Of a stretch of DNA of 10,347 nt, positions 1 through 5,817 are shown one piece after another (position 1 is the stretch's first letter; each line of letters starts with the position of its first letter). The translations under genes were made by a program, and so were the position numbers. Source of the stretch: Pseudomonadota bacterium (lineage in GTDB: Bacteria > Pseudomonadota > Gammaproteobacteria > Burkholderiales > Burkholderiaceae_C); contig JAEZZU010000199.1 in NCBI GenBank assembly GCA_023418355.1, positions 1 through 10,347 of the forward strand, read 5' to 3'. Below the pieces are notes generated by a model. That model ran no database searches, was not told the DNA's origin, and was given only the letters and a program-made list of their open reading frames with translations.

Positions 1-181
1 TGGCACACGCAAACCACTCCTCCGGCACCTCGCCACGCGCGCAGATCAAAGCACCATCCTTGAACCGTTTGACGTAAGCGCATCGCAATATGTCGTGCCG
101 CAATGAAGGGGAAAGGGATGAAAACCAGCGACCAGCATTGATCGCCTCTCTCTCTTCCATAGTAAGAATCGGGTCGTCCAT
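1..181 (-). CDS. Crp/Fnr-family transcriptional regulator, N-terminal fragment (cut by window edge)
   Basis: Reading the minus strand from an ATG at 181 gives 60 residues that run off the left edge without a stop. They begin MDDPILTMEEREAINAGRWF and continue with a short helix, then the pattern SSLSPSLRHDILRCAYVKRF, then DGALICARGEVPEEWF. That order (a 'W/F-F-x-x-L-x-x-x-x-R-x-x-I/L' helix, then a hydrophobic strand with G and R-G-E) is what opens the cyclic-nucleotide-binding-like sensor domain of Crp/Fnr regulators. The DNA-binding helix-turn-helix would lie outside the window, so the effector and target cannot be stated. ATG at 181 is chosen because AGG sits just upstream on the minus strand; an internal ATG at codon 8 is the alternative. 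The family call rests on about 40 residues by eye. Nothing ties it functionally to the thiamine genes. Confidence 0.7.
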   Translation of the reverse strand, partial: MDDPILTMEEREAINAGRWFSSLSPSLRHDILRCAYVKRFKDGALICARGEVPEEWFACA

Positions 182-370
182 AGCCTGTCTTGTCTGTGAC
201 TAAAAACCGCCCCATTGTCGCGTCAGAGACCGGCCCCTCCACCGCCCACCCGGGCTGGAAGCCGCTGTGCTGTCAACCTCGTGACAGACTTGGCACTTCA
301 GGCGGCAAACATCACGGGTAAACCCTGTGCCATCTGATGCGCCAGCGCTGTCGCCAAGTACAGCCCGCAA
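182..370. other. Intergenic stretch upstream of the Crp/Fnr gene, no gene seen
   Basis: This belongs to the gap 182-505 between two minus-strand genes. A 60-codon minus-strand reading frame (200-382) has no ribosome binding site, no recognisable domain and a low-complexity Ser/Gly/Arg composition, so I do not call it. The promoter of the Crp/Fnr gene should lie here, but I could not pick a convincing -35/-10 pair. The rest of the gap holds a terminator (371-409) and a diverged copy of a dispersed repeat (453-497), listed separately. Confidence 0.5.
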
Positions 371-409
371 CAAAAACGGCACATGGGGATCTGTTCCACC
401 ATGTGCCGT
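371..409 (-). terminator. Intrinsic terminator downstream of the 506-790 gene
   Basis: A perfect 11-bp inverted repeat, ACGGCACATGG at 376-386 and CCATGTGCCGT at 399-409, encloses a 12-nt loop. On the minus strand the stem is followed at once by a T-run (complement of the A-run at 372-376), the normal layout of a Rho-independent terminator. It lies about 100 nt past the stop codon of the small minus-strand gene, so it probably ends that transcript and separates it from the Crp/Fnr gene. Confidence 0.75.
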
Positions 410-452
410 CGCACGCTGCTGCCATGCTTTGCCATGGCGGTAGCTTCTGAAT

Positions 453-497
453 ACATAGCTGCCAGCGAAGGCTACATCTGCCCTGCAGCCATTTTTT
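453..497 (+). repeat. Diverged copy of a dispersed palindromic intergenic element (copy C)
   Basis: The stretch contains ATAGCTGCCAGCGAAGG, then CATCTGCCCTGCAG and a T-run. It aligns in order with copy A at 4640-4680 (ATAGCTGCTTGCGCAG, then GATGCGCCCTAG) and with the reverse complement of copy B at 7184-7226. It is the most diverged of the three and may be a chance resemblance outside the ATAGCTGC core. It lies between the stop of the small minus-strand gene and its terminator. Confidence 0.4.
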
Positions 498-505
498 ATA
501 TCAAT

Positions 506-790
506 TCAGTCCGCAGACTGCTGATCCCCCTCGCTCAGCTGCACCGGCTGGCGCTGACCATCCCCTGTAACCAGACAGTTGATCTGCCCTTCACGCAGAG
601 GCACACCCAGCAGCTCCTTGTCCCAGCCTTCGATGAGCTTGAAGTTCATGGATTCATTGACCAGCTTGCGCTCCTGCAGCAGCGTCTTCAGGTCTTCGGG
701 CGTCAGTTCAATGGCCTGTGGATAGGCCTTGTCATGGGCCTTCCAGTACTCACGCATCATCTGCGTTATAGCGTCGTAGAGATTTGGCAT
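506..790 (-). CDS. Small hypothetical protein, 94 aa
   Basis: A 94-residue protein of unknown function, starting MPNLYDAITQMMREYWKAHD. It is acidic, soluble-looking and probably mostly helical in its first half (PEDLKTLLQERKLVNES). It then has a pattern IEGWDKELLGVPLREGQINCLV and a polar tail QPVQLSEGDQQSAD. There is no signal peptide, membrane segment or recognised catalytic motif. The ATG at 790 is preferred over a TTG at 817 because a GCAGG-like sequence sits just upstream. Biased amino-acid composition, sensible charge pattern and a strong terminator on the same strand (371-409) argue it is a real gene. The plus-strand reading frame over the same bases lacks these features. I do not recognise the family. 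Confidence 0.65.
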   Translation of the reverse strand: MPNLYDAITQMMREYWKAHDKAYPQAIELTPEDLKTLLQERKLVNESMNFKLIEGWDKELLGVPLREGQINCLVTGDGQRQPVQLSEGDQQSAD

Positions 791-968
791 AGCCTGCAAG
801 TGTAGGCAGCTTGGCAAGCCTGCAAGGCATGCGATGGTGATGATGGGGCGTTCTTGTCAGGTCCGCAAAACCTGTTTGCTCAACGCTCAAGACTGTCCAC
901 GTTGAATACGTGGTGCATCACACGCCTGGCGACCTAGACTGGGTATACACAGCAGAACAACCAATTTC
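791..968. other. Divergent intergenic region between the small gene and the aminotransferase
   Basis: This 178-nt gap separates genes that point away from each other, so both promoters should lie in it. A direct repeat CTTGCAGGCT occurs twice on the minus strand (about 791-800 and 818-827), just upstream of the small gene. TATACA at 944-949 is a possible -10 for the plus-strand aminotransferase, but no good -35 is correctly spaced and the resulting leader would be about 13 nt without a Shine-Dalgarno. No RNA gene or repeat array was seen. Confidence 0.35.
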
Positions 969-2102
969 ATGCACTACCTCAACCATGCCGCCTGCGGGCC
1001 AATGTCAGATGCCACGCGAAACACCATTCACGCCTACATGCGCCAAGAGCAACAGCTGGGCGGCTATGGCGCTGCCAAGCAGGTGCAAAAAGCGATTGCA
1101 GCCATTTATCAAAAAATCGCTCAGGCTATCCATGCACACCCTGAAGATATCGCCTTGACACAAGGCAATAGCGACGGCTGGGGACGCATCGTGAGCAGCA
1201 TGGACTGGCGCCGAGGTGGACGCATTCTTGTCGCGCGTAATGAATGGGGAGGAAATCTTGGCGTCCTGATGCAGCTGCGCATGCAATACGGTGTTCACAT
1301 CGAAGAGATACCATGCAATGCCCATGGCCTCATTGACTTAGATGCGCTGACACACTTGCTGCAGACACCGGCCAGCCTGGTGGTGCTCACCTGGTTTTCC
1401 TCCAACAGCCCACTGATTCAACCTGCTGAGGCCATTGGTGATCTGTGCGCTCGATACAAGACACCTCTGCTTGTCGATGCAGCACAGGCCATGGGCCAGT
1501 GGCACATTGACGTACAAGCCCTGCAATGTGCCGCGCTCACGGCACCCGGACGCAAGTGGCTACGTGGCCCCCGTGGAACGGGGTTTGCATATGTGCACCC
1601 CAATTTTTTGCCGTTGTTGCAACCTCTGGGTGCAGATCACTTCTCCCGTCCATGGCAGACAGACAACGCATGGACCTACAGAACAGATGCAAGACGGCTG
1701 GAGCTCTCAGAGTCTTCCATCGCCTTGCGACTGGGGCTAGGCCAAGCCTTGGACGAATGGAATACTGTGGGTATATCCCAGGCGCAAGCGCAAATCCAGC
1801 AACGTGCTGCATGGCTGCGTGAACGCTTGCAGACACTCCCATCCATCCAAGTGCATGTCCCGCCCAACGAGCATTTCTCTGGCATCGTGACTCTGGAGTG
1901 TCTGTCCCACAGCCACGAACACATTCTCACCAGCTTGCAACACCAGGGCATTGAGGCAGCGTTATGCCCACAAGCCTTTACACCATGGGATATGACTGCC
2001 CGCCAACTGCCGTCGGTGCTGCGGTTGTCACCGAGTTATGACACGCCCGGAGACAGTCTGGAATTTTGCGTAGATGCGCTAAAAACTGCGCTGCGGCAAT
2101 AG
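969..2102 (+). CDS. Class V aminotransferase-fold PLP-dependent enzyme (desulfurase/lyase-like), 377 aa
   Basis: A fold-type I PLP enzyme of the class V aminotransferase / cysteine desulfurase superfamily. The likely Schiff-base lysine is K196 in TAPGRKWLRGPRGTGFAYV, the 'GRKWLRGPRG' signature. D170 in LLVDAAQA should contact the pyridine nitrogen, with Q173 beside it. GNSDGWG (66-72) fills the phosphate-cup position, and R352 in LRLSPSYDTPGD is the expected substrate-carboxylate arginine. Length is normal for the family, and the N-terminus MHYLNHAACGPMSD matches how these enzymes usually begin. The next in-frame stop upstream is at 903 and no ATG or GTG lies between, so ATG 969 is the start although no Shine-Dalgarno is visible. 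The mobile-loop catalytic Cys of true cysteine desulfurases is not evident. The 'RKWLRGPRG' group includes isopenicillin-N-epimerase-like proteins and the ergothioneine C-S lyase EgtE, so the substrate is undecided. Codon use looks less GC-biased than in the thi genes. Confidence 0.8.
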   Translation: MHYLNHAACGPMSDATRNTIHAYMRQEQQLGGYGAAKQVQKAIAAIYQKIAQAIHAHPEDIALTQGNSDGWGRIVSSMDWRRGGRILVARNEWGGNLGVLMQLRMQYGVHIEEIPCNAHGLIDLDALTHLLQTPASLVVLTWFSSNSPLIQPAEAIGDLCARYKTPLLVDAAQAMGQWHIDVQALQCAALTAPGRKWLRGPRGTGFAYVHPNFLPLLQPLGADHFSRPWQTDNAWTYRTDARRLELSESSIALRLGLGQALDEWNTVGISQAQAQIQQRAAWLRERLQTLPSIQVHVPPNEHFSGIVTLECLSHSHEHILTSLQHQGIEAALCPQAFTPWDMTARQLPSVLRLSPSYDTPGDSLEFCVDALKTALRQ

Positions 2103-2206
2103 ATCCTGTTGCACCCTCGCGAGCTGAGAACAGCTTGAGCATCTGGACAGACACTGGCTATTTCCCCCATCCACAGGCACAATCCGCCCCGCCACTTTGT
2201 GGCATT

Positions 2207-2290
2207 CGCTAGGGGTGTCCTGCTGCGCTGCGGCAGGGCTGAGATCACACCCTTTGAACCTGATTGAGGTCATCCTCGCGCAGGGAAGCT
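2207..2290 (+). promoter_or_regulatory. TPP riboswitch (THI element) leading the HMP permease
   Basis: All core parts of a thiamine-pyrophosphate aptamer are present in order. GGGGTG (2212-2217) is the P2 5' strand. CCTGC/GCAGG (2219-2223, 2233-2237) forms P3. CTGAGA (2239-2244) is the conserved HMP-binding junction, and CACCC (2248-2252) closes P2. TTTGAACCTGAT is the J2/4-P4 segment. GAGG TCAT CCTC (2266-2277) is P5, and CGCAGGGAAGC closes P4/P1. It sits 84 nt before the permease start. A GC hairpin at 2321-2342 (CGGCG/CGCCG core) follows but has no T-run, so control of translation initiation is more likely than intrinsic termination. CACAAT (2178-2183) is a weak candidate -10 for the leader. 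Confidence 0.93.
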
Positions 2291-2373
2291 GTCTTGGTGA
2301 TTCGCCCGCCGTGGTTCCCGGTGCGGCGTGGCGCGCCGTCACGGCCCCTGCTTCGTTGACATACGGAGCATTC

Positions 2374-3654
2374 ATGTCTGTTTCTTCTTCCGCTTCAGCG
2401 CCACACAACCAGGCGCTGTCTCCCACCACCGATGCAGAGCGCGTCTTTGGTTTTCGCGACCATGCCGCGCTGTGGTTCAGTCTGGGCGTAGGCCTGCTGG
2501 TCATGCAAGTGGGCGCTTATCTGGTGCCTGCACTGTCCACCCAGCAGGCCGTGCTGGCCATCGTGCTGGGTTCGCTGCTCGGTGCCGGGCTATTGGGCTG
2601 GATGGCCAAAATTGCCTGCACCACAGGCCTGTCCAGCGCCGCGCTGATGACGCATGTCTACGGCACGCAGTTTGCCAAGCTGCCCATCCTGCTCAATCTC
2701 GTGCAGCTCATTGGCTGGGGTACGTTCGAGCTGGTAGTGATGCGCGACGCCACCGTCGCCATTGCACGTGAGGCCGGGGGCATGCAGGCCAGCTACTGGC
2801 CCCTCCTGACCACGCTGCTCTGGGGTGCAGTGATTGCGCTGCTGATCAGTGGCTCCATGCTCAAGCTGGTGCGTCAGCTGATTGCGCGCGTGGCACTGCC
2901 GCTGGTGGTGCTGTCCCTGCTCTGGCTGAGCTGGAGCTTTGTGCAGCAGGCACTGCAGCAAGGCTGGTCCAGCCTCTGGCAGCGACAGGGCACAGGCGGG
3001 ATGGGCTGGCTGCCCGCCATGGATCTGGTGGTAGCCATGCCAATTTCCTGGTTGCCCTTGGTGGCGGACTATGCACGCCACGGGCGTGATGGCCGCTCTG
3101 CCCTGCATGGCACCTGGCTGGGCTATGCCATTGCCAACATCTGGTGCTATGGACTGGGCGTGCTGGTGGCCTTGACGCTGCCCAGTCAGGACCTGGTCAC
3201 GGCGCTGCTGCTGGCACAGGGCGGCTTGATTGCGCTGAGCCTGATTCTGATTGACGAGGTCGACAATGCCTATGGCGACACCTACTCCGGTGCCATGGCC
3301 GTGCACAGCGTGCTGCCACGCTGGAGCGTGCGCCAGTGGGGCCTGCTGCTGACGCTGATCTGCGTACTGATGGCGCTGGTGCTGCCCATGCACAGCATTG
3401 AGCCGTTTTTGCTGCTGCTCAGTTCTGTGTTTGTGCCGCTGTTTGGCGTGATTCTGGGGCGTCTGGCATGGCAGCAGCAGGTACAGTTGCAGACCACGCA
3501 CAGCGTGCACTGGAGCACGGTGCTGCTGTGGCTGGCCGGTGTGCTGCTCTACCACTGCATGCCGCTGATCAGCGAGGATGCTGGCCGCGCCATTCCCACC
3601 TTGCTGATCTGCTTTGTGCTGGCGCGCTGCCTGCCGCGCGGCACAGCCAGCTGA
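2374..3654 (+). CDS. cytX: CytX-type hydroxymethylpyrimidine permease, 426 aa
   Basis: An inner-membrane transporter of the nucleobase:cation symporter-1 (purine-cytosine permease) family. It probably imports HMP, the pyrimidine precursor of thiamine. The protein is almost entirely hydrophobic helices (about 12). A typical opening FGFRDHAALWFSLGVGLLVMQ is followed by GAYLVPALS, then LVQLIGWGTFELVVMRDATVA, then ADYARHGRD near the middle, and LILIDEVDNAYGDTYSGAMA around residues 290-310, a stretch characteristic of this subfamily. ATG 2374 has a good Shine-Dalgarno (GGAG, 2365-2368, spacing 5). A longer in-frame extension to 2197 would translate the riboswitch itself and is rejected. The TPP riboswitch directly upstream is the strongest clue to the substrate: it marks the gene as part of the thiamine regulon rather than a cytosine permease. 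The CytX name rests on family resemblance plus this context. Confidence 0.88.
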   Translation: MSVSSSASAPHNQALSPTTDAERVFGFRDHAALWFSLGVGLLVMQVGAYLVPALSTQQAVLAIVLGSLLGAGLLGWMAKIACTTGLSSAALMTHVYGTQFAKLPILLNLVQLIGWGTFELVVMRDATVAIAREAGGMQASYWPLLTTLLWGAVIALLISGSMLKLVRQLIARVALPLVVLSLLWLSWSFVQQALQQGWSSLWQRQGTGGMGWLPAMDLVVAMPISWLPLVADYARHGRDGRSALHGTWLGYAIANIWCYGLGVLVALTLPSQDLVTALLLAQGGLIALSLILIDEVDNAYGDTYSGAMAVHSVLPRWSVRQWGLLLTLICVLMALVLPMHSIEPFLLLLSSVFVPLFGVILGRLAWQQQVQLQTTHSVHWSTVLLWLAGVLLYHCMPLISEDAGRAIPTLLICFVLARCLPRGTAS

Positions 3655-4106
3655 TCGAACCAACGCCCCCTGTCATGGCGCGGTGCTGGATGCCCAGCCA
3701 AACAGCGCCATGGTCGCAGCTGCTGCAAGCCATGCAGCACTGCACCTGTCATACACGGCGCTGGAATGCAAGCATCCAGACTTGCTGCTTGGACATGCTT
3801 TCATCCAGCGCAAAATTGCTTGCGCAGTTTAGTTGTGTCCAAAGGTTTCCGCAGTTAATATGCGCCGCGTTGTGAAAATGTCAGTGCGCGCCCTCCTATC
3901 TTGTAGGAAAAGATCCTGCCACCCGGCGCTGTGCGGCATGATTCACCCCATGTGAGGCACTGTGTATTACGCTTGAAGCACCGCTCACACCACGCTGCAA
4001 ACCACTGGTTGGCGCGGGTGAATAAGCAGGATTGCGCCACCACGCACCCGGCTTGTGTGAGTGAGCTTCGTGCCTCATCCCTTTGATTTACAGGAGTTAT
4101 TGCCGC
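3655..4106. other. 450-nt intergenic region between cytX and the SH3 gene; stem-loops and a possible promoter
   Basis: No convincing gene is seen on either strand: the open frames here lack ribosome binding sites and are compositionally like shadows. Just after cytX, CATGGCGC (3674-3681) and GCGCCATG (3705-3712) form an 8-bp stem enclosing a second stem, GCTGG/CCAGC. With no T-run, it may be a 3'-end structure rather than an intrinsic terminator. A promoter candidate at 3833-3861 is listed separately. The leader it would produce has a hairpin around 4006-4042 (TGGCGC/GCGCCA core). A long-range inverted repeat, TGAGGCAC (3953-3960) and GTGCCTCA (4070-4077), brackets most of the leader. Confidence 0.5.
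3833..3861 (+). promoter_or_regulatory. Candidate sigma-70 promoter for the SH3-domain gene
   Basis: TTGTGT at 3833-3838 and TAATAT at 3856-3861 are separated by 17 nt, in an AT-richer pocket of the gap. Each hexamer matches the consensus only partly (3/6 and 4/6). If used, transcription would start near 3868 and leave a leader of about 240 nt before the GTG start. Confidence 0.3.
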
Positions 4107-4592
4107 GTGTTGCACTCATTCACCCTTCACCTCACCCGCTCCCTGCGCCGTGGAGGCTTTGCGACGCTGTTGTTGACCGGCATGCTGGCTGCTGCCCCTA
4201 CGCTCGCCCAAGCACAAGAGTTTCTGAGTATCAAGGGCAACACCGTCAACATCCGCGCCAAGCCGAACACCAAGTCTGAAATTGCCTGGGAGCTGATCAA
4301 CGGCTACCCCGTGGAAGTCATTGCCCATGAAGGCGACTGGGTCAAAGTGCGTGACTTTGAAGGCCCTCTGGGCTGGGTGCACAAGCCCCTGACCGCCAAG
4401 GACCCTCACTTTCTGATCAAGGCCAATACGGTCAATCTGCGTTCCGGCCCCAGCACCAAGCATGGCGTCGTGACCAAGCTGAACAAGTACGACATCGTCA
4501 AGACGCTGGAAAAGCAGGGCGAATGGGCCAAGGTCAAAACCGCTGAAGGCCTGGAAGGCTGGATGTCCACCAGCCTGGGCTGGGGCTGGTAA
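4107..4592 (+). CDS. Exported protein with two bacterial SH3 (SH3b) domains, 161 aa
   Basis: A probable periplasmic or envelope protein. Residues 1-36 are a signal peptide: a basic n-region (RSLRRGG), a hydrophobic core (FATLLLTGMLAAAP) and a cleavage site LAQA|QEF. Two SH3b repeats follow, at about 39-96 (NTVNIRAKPNTKSEIAWEL, then GDWVKVRDFEGPLGWVHK) and 104-161 (NTVNLRSGPSTKHGVVTKL, then GEWAKVKTAEGLEGWM). SH3b domains usually bind peptidoglycan or peptides. No catalytic domain is attached, so it may be a targeting or scaffolding protein. The GTG at 4107 is chosen because AGGAG (4092-4096) lies 10 nt upstream and the signal peptide then has normal length. An upstream TTG at 4083 precedes that Shine-Dalgarno, and TTG 4110 is a less likely alternative. 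It is transcribed alone and ends at the terminator 4618-4643, converging on thiD. Confidence 0.85.
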   Translation: MLHSFTLHLTRSLRRGGFATLLLTGMLAAAPTLAQAQEFLSIKGNTVNIRAKPNTKSEIAWELINGYPVEVIAHEGDWVKVRDFEGPLGWVHKPLTAKDPHFLIKANTVNLRSGPSTKHGVVTKLNKYDIVKTLEKQGEWAKVKTAEGLEGWMSTSLGWGW

Positions 4593-4617
4593 GGCCTGCA
4601 ACGCCCCACCAACAACA

Positions 4618-4643
4618 AACGGCGCTTCAAGCGCCGTTTTTTT
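4618..4643 (+). terminator. Intrinsic terminator of the SH3-domain gene
   Basis: The stem AACGGCGC (4618-4625) / GCGCCGTT (4631-4638) has a 5-nt loop TTCAA and runs into a seven-T tract (4637-4643), 25 nt after the stop. On the minus strand the same stem is followed by TTTGTTGTTGG, so it may also help stop thiD transcription arriving from the other side. Confidence 0.9.
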
Positions 4644-4680
4644 GATAGCTGCTTGCGCAGTCTGGATGCGCCCTAGCCCC
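4640..4680 (+). repeat. Dispersed palindromic intergenic element (copy A)
   Basis: The first 14 bases, TTTTGATAGCTGCT (4640-4653), are identical to the reverse complement of 7213-7226 (copy B). After one mismatch, GCGC also matches, and the order GTC, GAT, GCGC, CTAG is kept further along. It directly abuts the T-run of the terminator, and its far end reaches the stop codon of thiD (4673-4675, minus strand). From memory, elements of this kind recur between genes in Comamonadaceae; that needs a genome search. Confidence 0.6.
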
Positions 4681-5539
4681 GGAAAATCATCTGAGGCAAT
4701 GGTGCAAAACCATGGTTCAGCGGCCCATGGCCCTGCCCTGTATGCACCTGCGCCCCCGAAGCAATGGCCCCCACAATGTAAGTGCGCGCACTCTCCACAG
4801 CAGCAACCAGATCAAAGCCCAGCGCCATGTGCGCCGCAATGGCGGACGAGAGCGTGCAGCCCGTGCCGTGGCCGTTGTGGGTGTGGATGCGCTGGCTGCC
4901 CAGTTCCTTGCGCAGACCATCCTTGCCTGCCAGCAGGTCCACCACCCATTCACCAGGCAGGTGACCGCCCTTGAGCAGCACATGGGGCGCGCCCATGTCC
5001 AGCAGGGCCTGGGCCGCGGCTTCCATGTCCGACACAGCTTCAATCTTGCGACCGATCAGCCAGCCTGCTTCGTCCAGGTTGGGCGTGATGACCGTGGCCA
5101 GCGGGAACAGCTCACGCACCAGCACGGCTGCGGTTTCGTCGTGGATCAGCTTGTCGCCACTGGTGGCCACCATCACCGGATCCAGCACCACCTTGGTGAT
5201 GCCGTAGCGGCGGATGGCATCGGCCACCACATGCACGATCTCTGGCGCATGCAGCATGCCGATCTTGATCGCGTCTGCGCCAATGTCCTGCATCACGGCG
5301 TCAATCTGTGCCTGCAGCATCTCGGGCGGAATGCCATGGATGCCACGCACACCCTGGGTGTTCTGCGCGGTGATGGCCGTGATCGCCGTCATGCCATAGC
5401 AGCCCAGCGCGGCAAAGGTCTTGAGATCCGCCTGAATGCCTGCGCCACCGCCGCTGTCCGAGCCAGCAATGGAAAGCACTCGCGCATAGCGCGGCAGGGA
5501 AGAAGTGGCACTGCCCGAAGGCATCTGTTGCATCGTCAT
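4673..5539 (-). CDS. thiD: Hydroxymethylpyrimidine/phosphomethylpyrimidine kinase ThiD, 288 aa
   Basis: A cytoplasmic ribokinase-fold enzyme that phosphorylates HMP and then HMP-P to HMP-PP with ATP, supplying the pyrimidine half of thiamine. The N-terminal signature RVLSIAGSDSGGGAGIQADL is followed by KTFAALGCYGMTAITAITAQNTQGV (substrate pocket). Further on are VLDPVMVATSGDKL, ITPNLDEAGWL and LLKGGHL, and the C-terminal anion-hole motif GHGTGCT at about residues 223-229. The open frame extends upstream to 5707, but that part would be antisense to the second TPP riboswitch and does not look like ThiD. ATG 5539 is preferred; ATG 5533, 5524 and 5578 are alternatives. No clear Shine-Dalgarno precedes 5539. 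A CATAAT -10 (5547-5552, minus strand) is so close that the mRNA may be leaderless. The gene is divergent from thiO, converges on the SH3 gene, and ends inside repeat copy A. Confidence 0.93.
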   Translation of the reverse strand: MTMQQMPSGSATSSLPRYARVLSIAGSDSGGGAGIQADLKTFAALGCYGMTAITAITAQNTQGVRGIHGIPPEMLQAQIDAVMQDIGADAIKIGMLHAPEIVHVVADAIRRYGITKVVLDPVMVATSGDKLIHDETAAVLVRELFPLATVITPNLDEAGWLIGRKIEAVSDMEAAAQALLDMGAPHVLLKGGHLPGEWVVDLLAGKDGLRKELGSQRIHTHNGHGTGCTLSSAIAAHMALGFDLVAAVESARTYIVGAIASGAQVHTGQGHGPLNHGFAPLPQMIFRG

Positions 5540-5601
5540 ACGAAAAATTATGACCCAAGCCAAGGCTTGTTCCTGCATCAGCCCCGCAGAGCCCCCCGCT
5601 G

Positions 5602-5610
5602 TGCTGTAAT
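5602..5610 (+). promoter_or_regulatory. Candidate extended -10 promoter of the thiOSGE operon
   Basis: TGCTGTAAT fits the extended -10 pattern TGnTATAAT with a single mismatch. No -35 hexamer is recognisable at the right distance, as is usual for extended -10 promoters. The predicted start point near 5617 lies only about 8 nt before the first paired base of the TPP riboswitch, which is where a leader start would be expected. Confidence 0.5.
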
Positions 5611-5624
5611 CACGGCTTGTGGAC

Positions 5625-5753
5625 GAAACAGGGGTGTCCCGCCAGCACTGCTCACCAGCAGCCCGGCGCGCGGCTGAGAAAGACCCTGGGGCAGACACTG
5701 CAGCCATGCAGGCCCCGCTACCCGATCCAGATCATGCTGGCGTGGGGAGTTTC
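5625..5753 (+). promoter_or_regulatory. TPP riboswitch (THI element) leading thiOSGE, with an extra helix
   Basis: Core elements are in order. GAAAC (5625-5629) pairs with GTTTC (5749-5753) as P1. GGGGTG (5631-5636) pairs with ACCC (5683-5686) as P2. P3 is long, with GC-rich arms CGCC/GGCG and CTGCT/AGCAG. CTGAGA (5674-5679) is the HMP-binding junction. CCAG ATCATG CTGG (5727-5740) forms P5, then GCGTGGGGAG. Between the P2 3' strand and P4, where only about six unpaired bases are usual, lies an additional stem: GGGGC (5688-5692) with GCCCC (5712-5716), and within it CTGC/GCAG. TPP binding should shut down the operon. Confidence 0.9.
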
Positions 5754-5771
5754 ACCGGAGCGGCAGCACGC

Positions 5772-5802
5772 CCGTTTTGTCCTTGGCGACACAGATAAAC
5801 GG
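5772..5802 (+). promoter_or_regulatory. Candidate expression-platform hairpin before thiO
   Basis: CCGTTTTGTC (5772-5781) can pair with GACA (5788-5791) and AAACGG (5797-5802), leaving a 5-nt bulge on the 3' side. Its 3' arm includes the GGA (5801-5803) that is the only purine-rich patch before the thiO ATG. No T-run follows, so sequestration of the translation start is more plausible than transcription termination. The alternative fold with the aptamer was not worked out. Confidence 0.35.
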
Positions 5803-5817
5803 ACGTAGATACACACC

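Noticed and set aside
291..306. TTGGCAC at 290-296 as a second sigma-54 promoter
   Set aside because: The GG-to-GC spacing is 11 rather than 10 and the -12 region does not match.
2120..2137. Stem CGAGCTG/CAGCTTG after the aminotransferase gene
   Set aside because: A short stem with a tetraloop, one G-T pair and no following T-run; too weak to call as a terminator.
2197..2373. Longer CytX starting at 2197
   Set aside because: This would translate the TPP aptamer; a well-placed GGAG precedes ATG 2374.
2590..3663. 357-codon minus-strand frame opposite cytX
   Set aside because: It is extremely Gln/His-rich, as expected from reading Leu/Cys/Trp codons of a membrane protein backwards, and has no motif.
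4712..5677. 321-codon plus-strand frame opposite thiD
   Set aside because: It is antisense to clear ThiD motifs, His/Arg/Gln-rich, and extends into the TPP riboswitch.
5540..5707. Longer ThiD starting at 5707
   Set aside because: The added residues do not resemble ThiD and would be encoded antisense to the thiO riboswitch aptamer.
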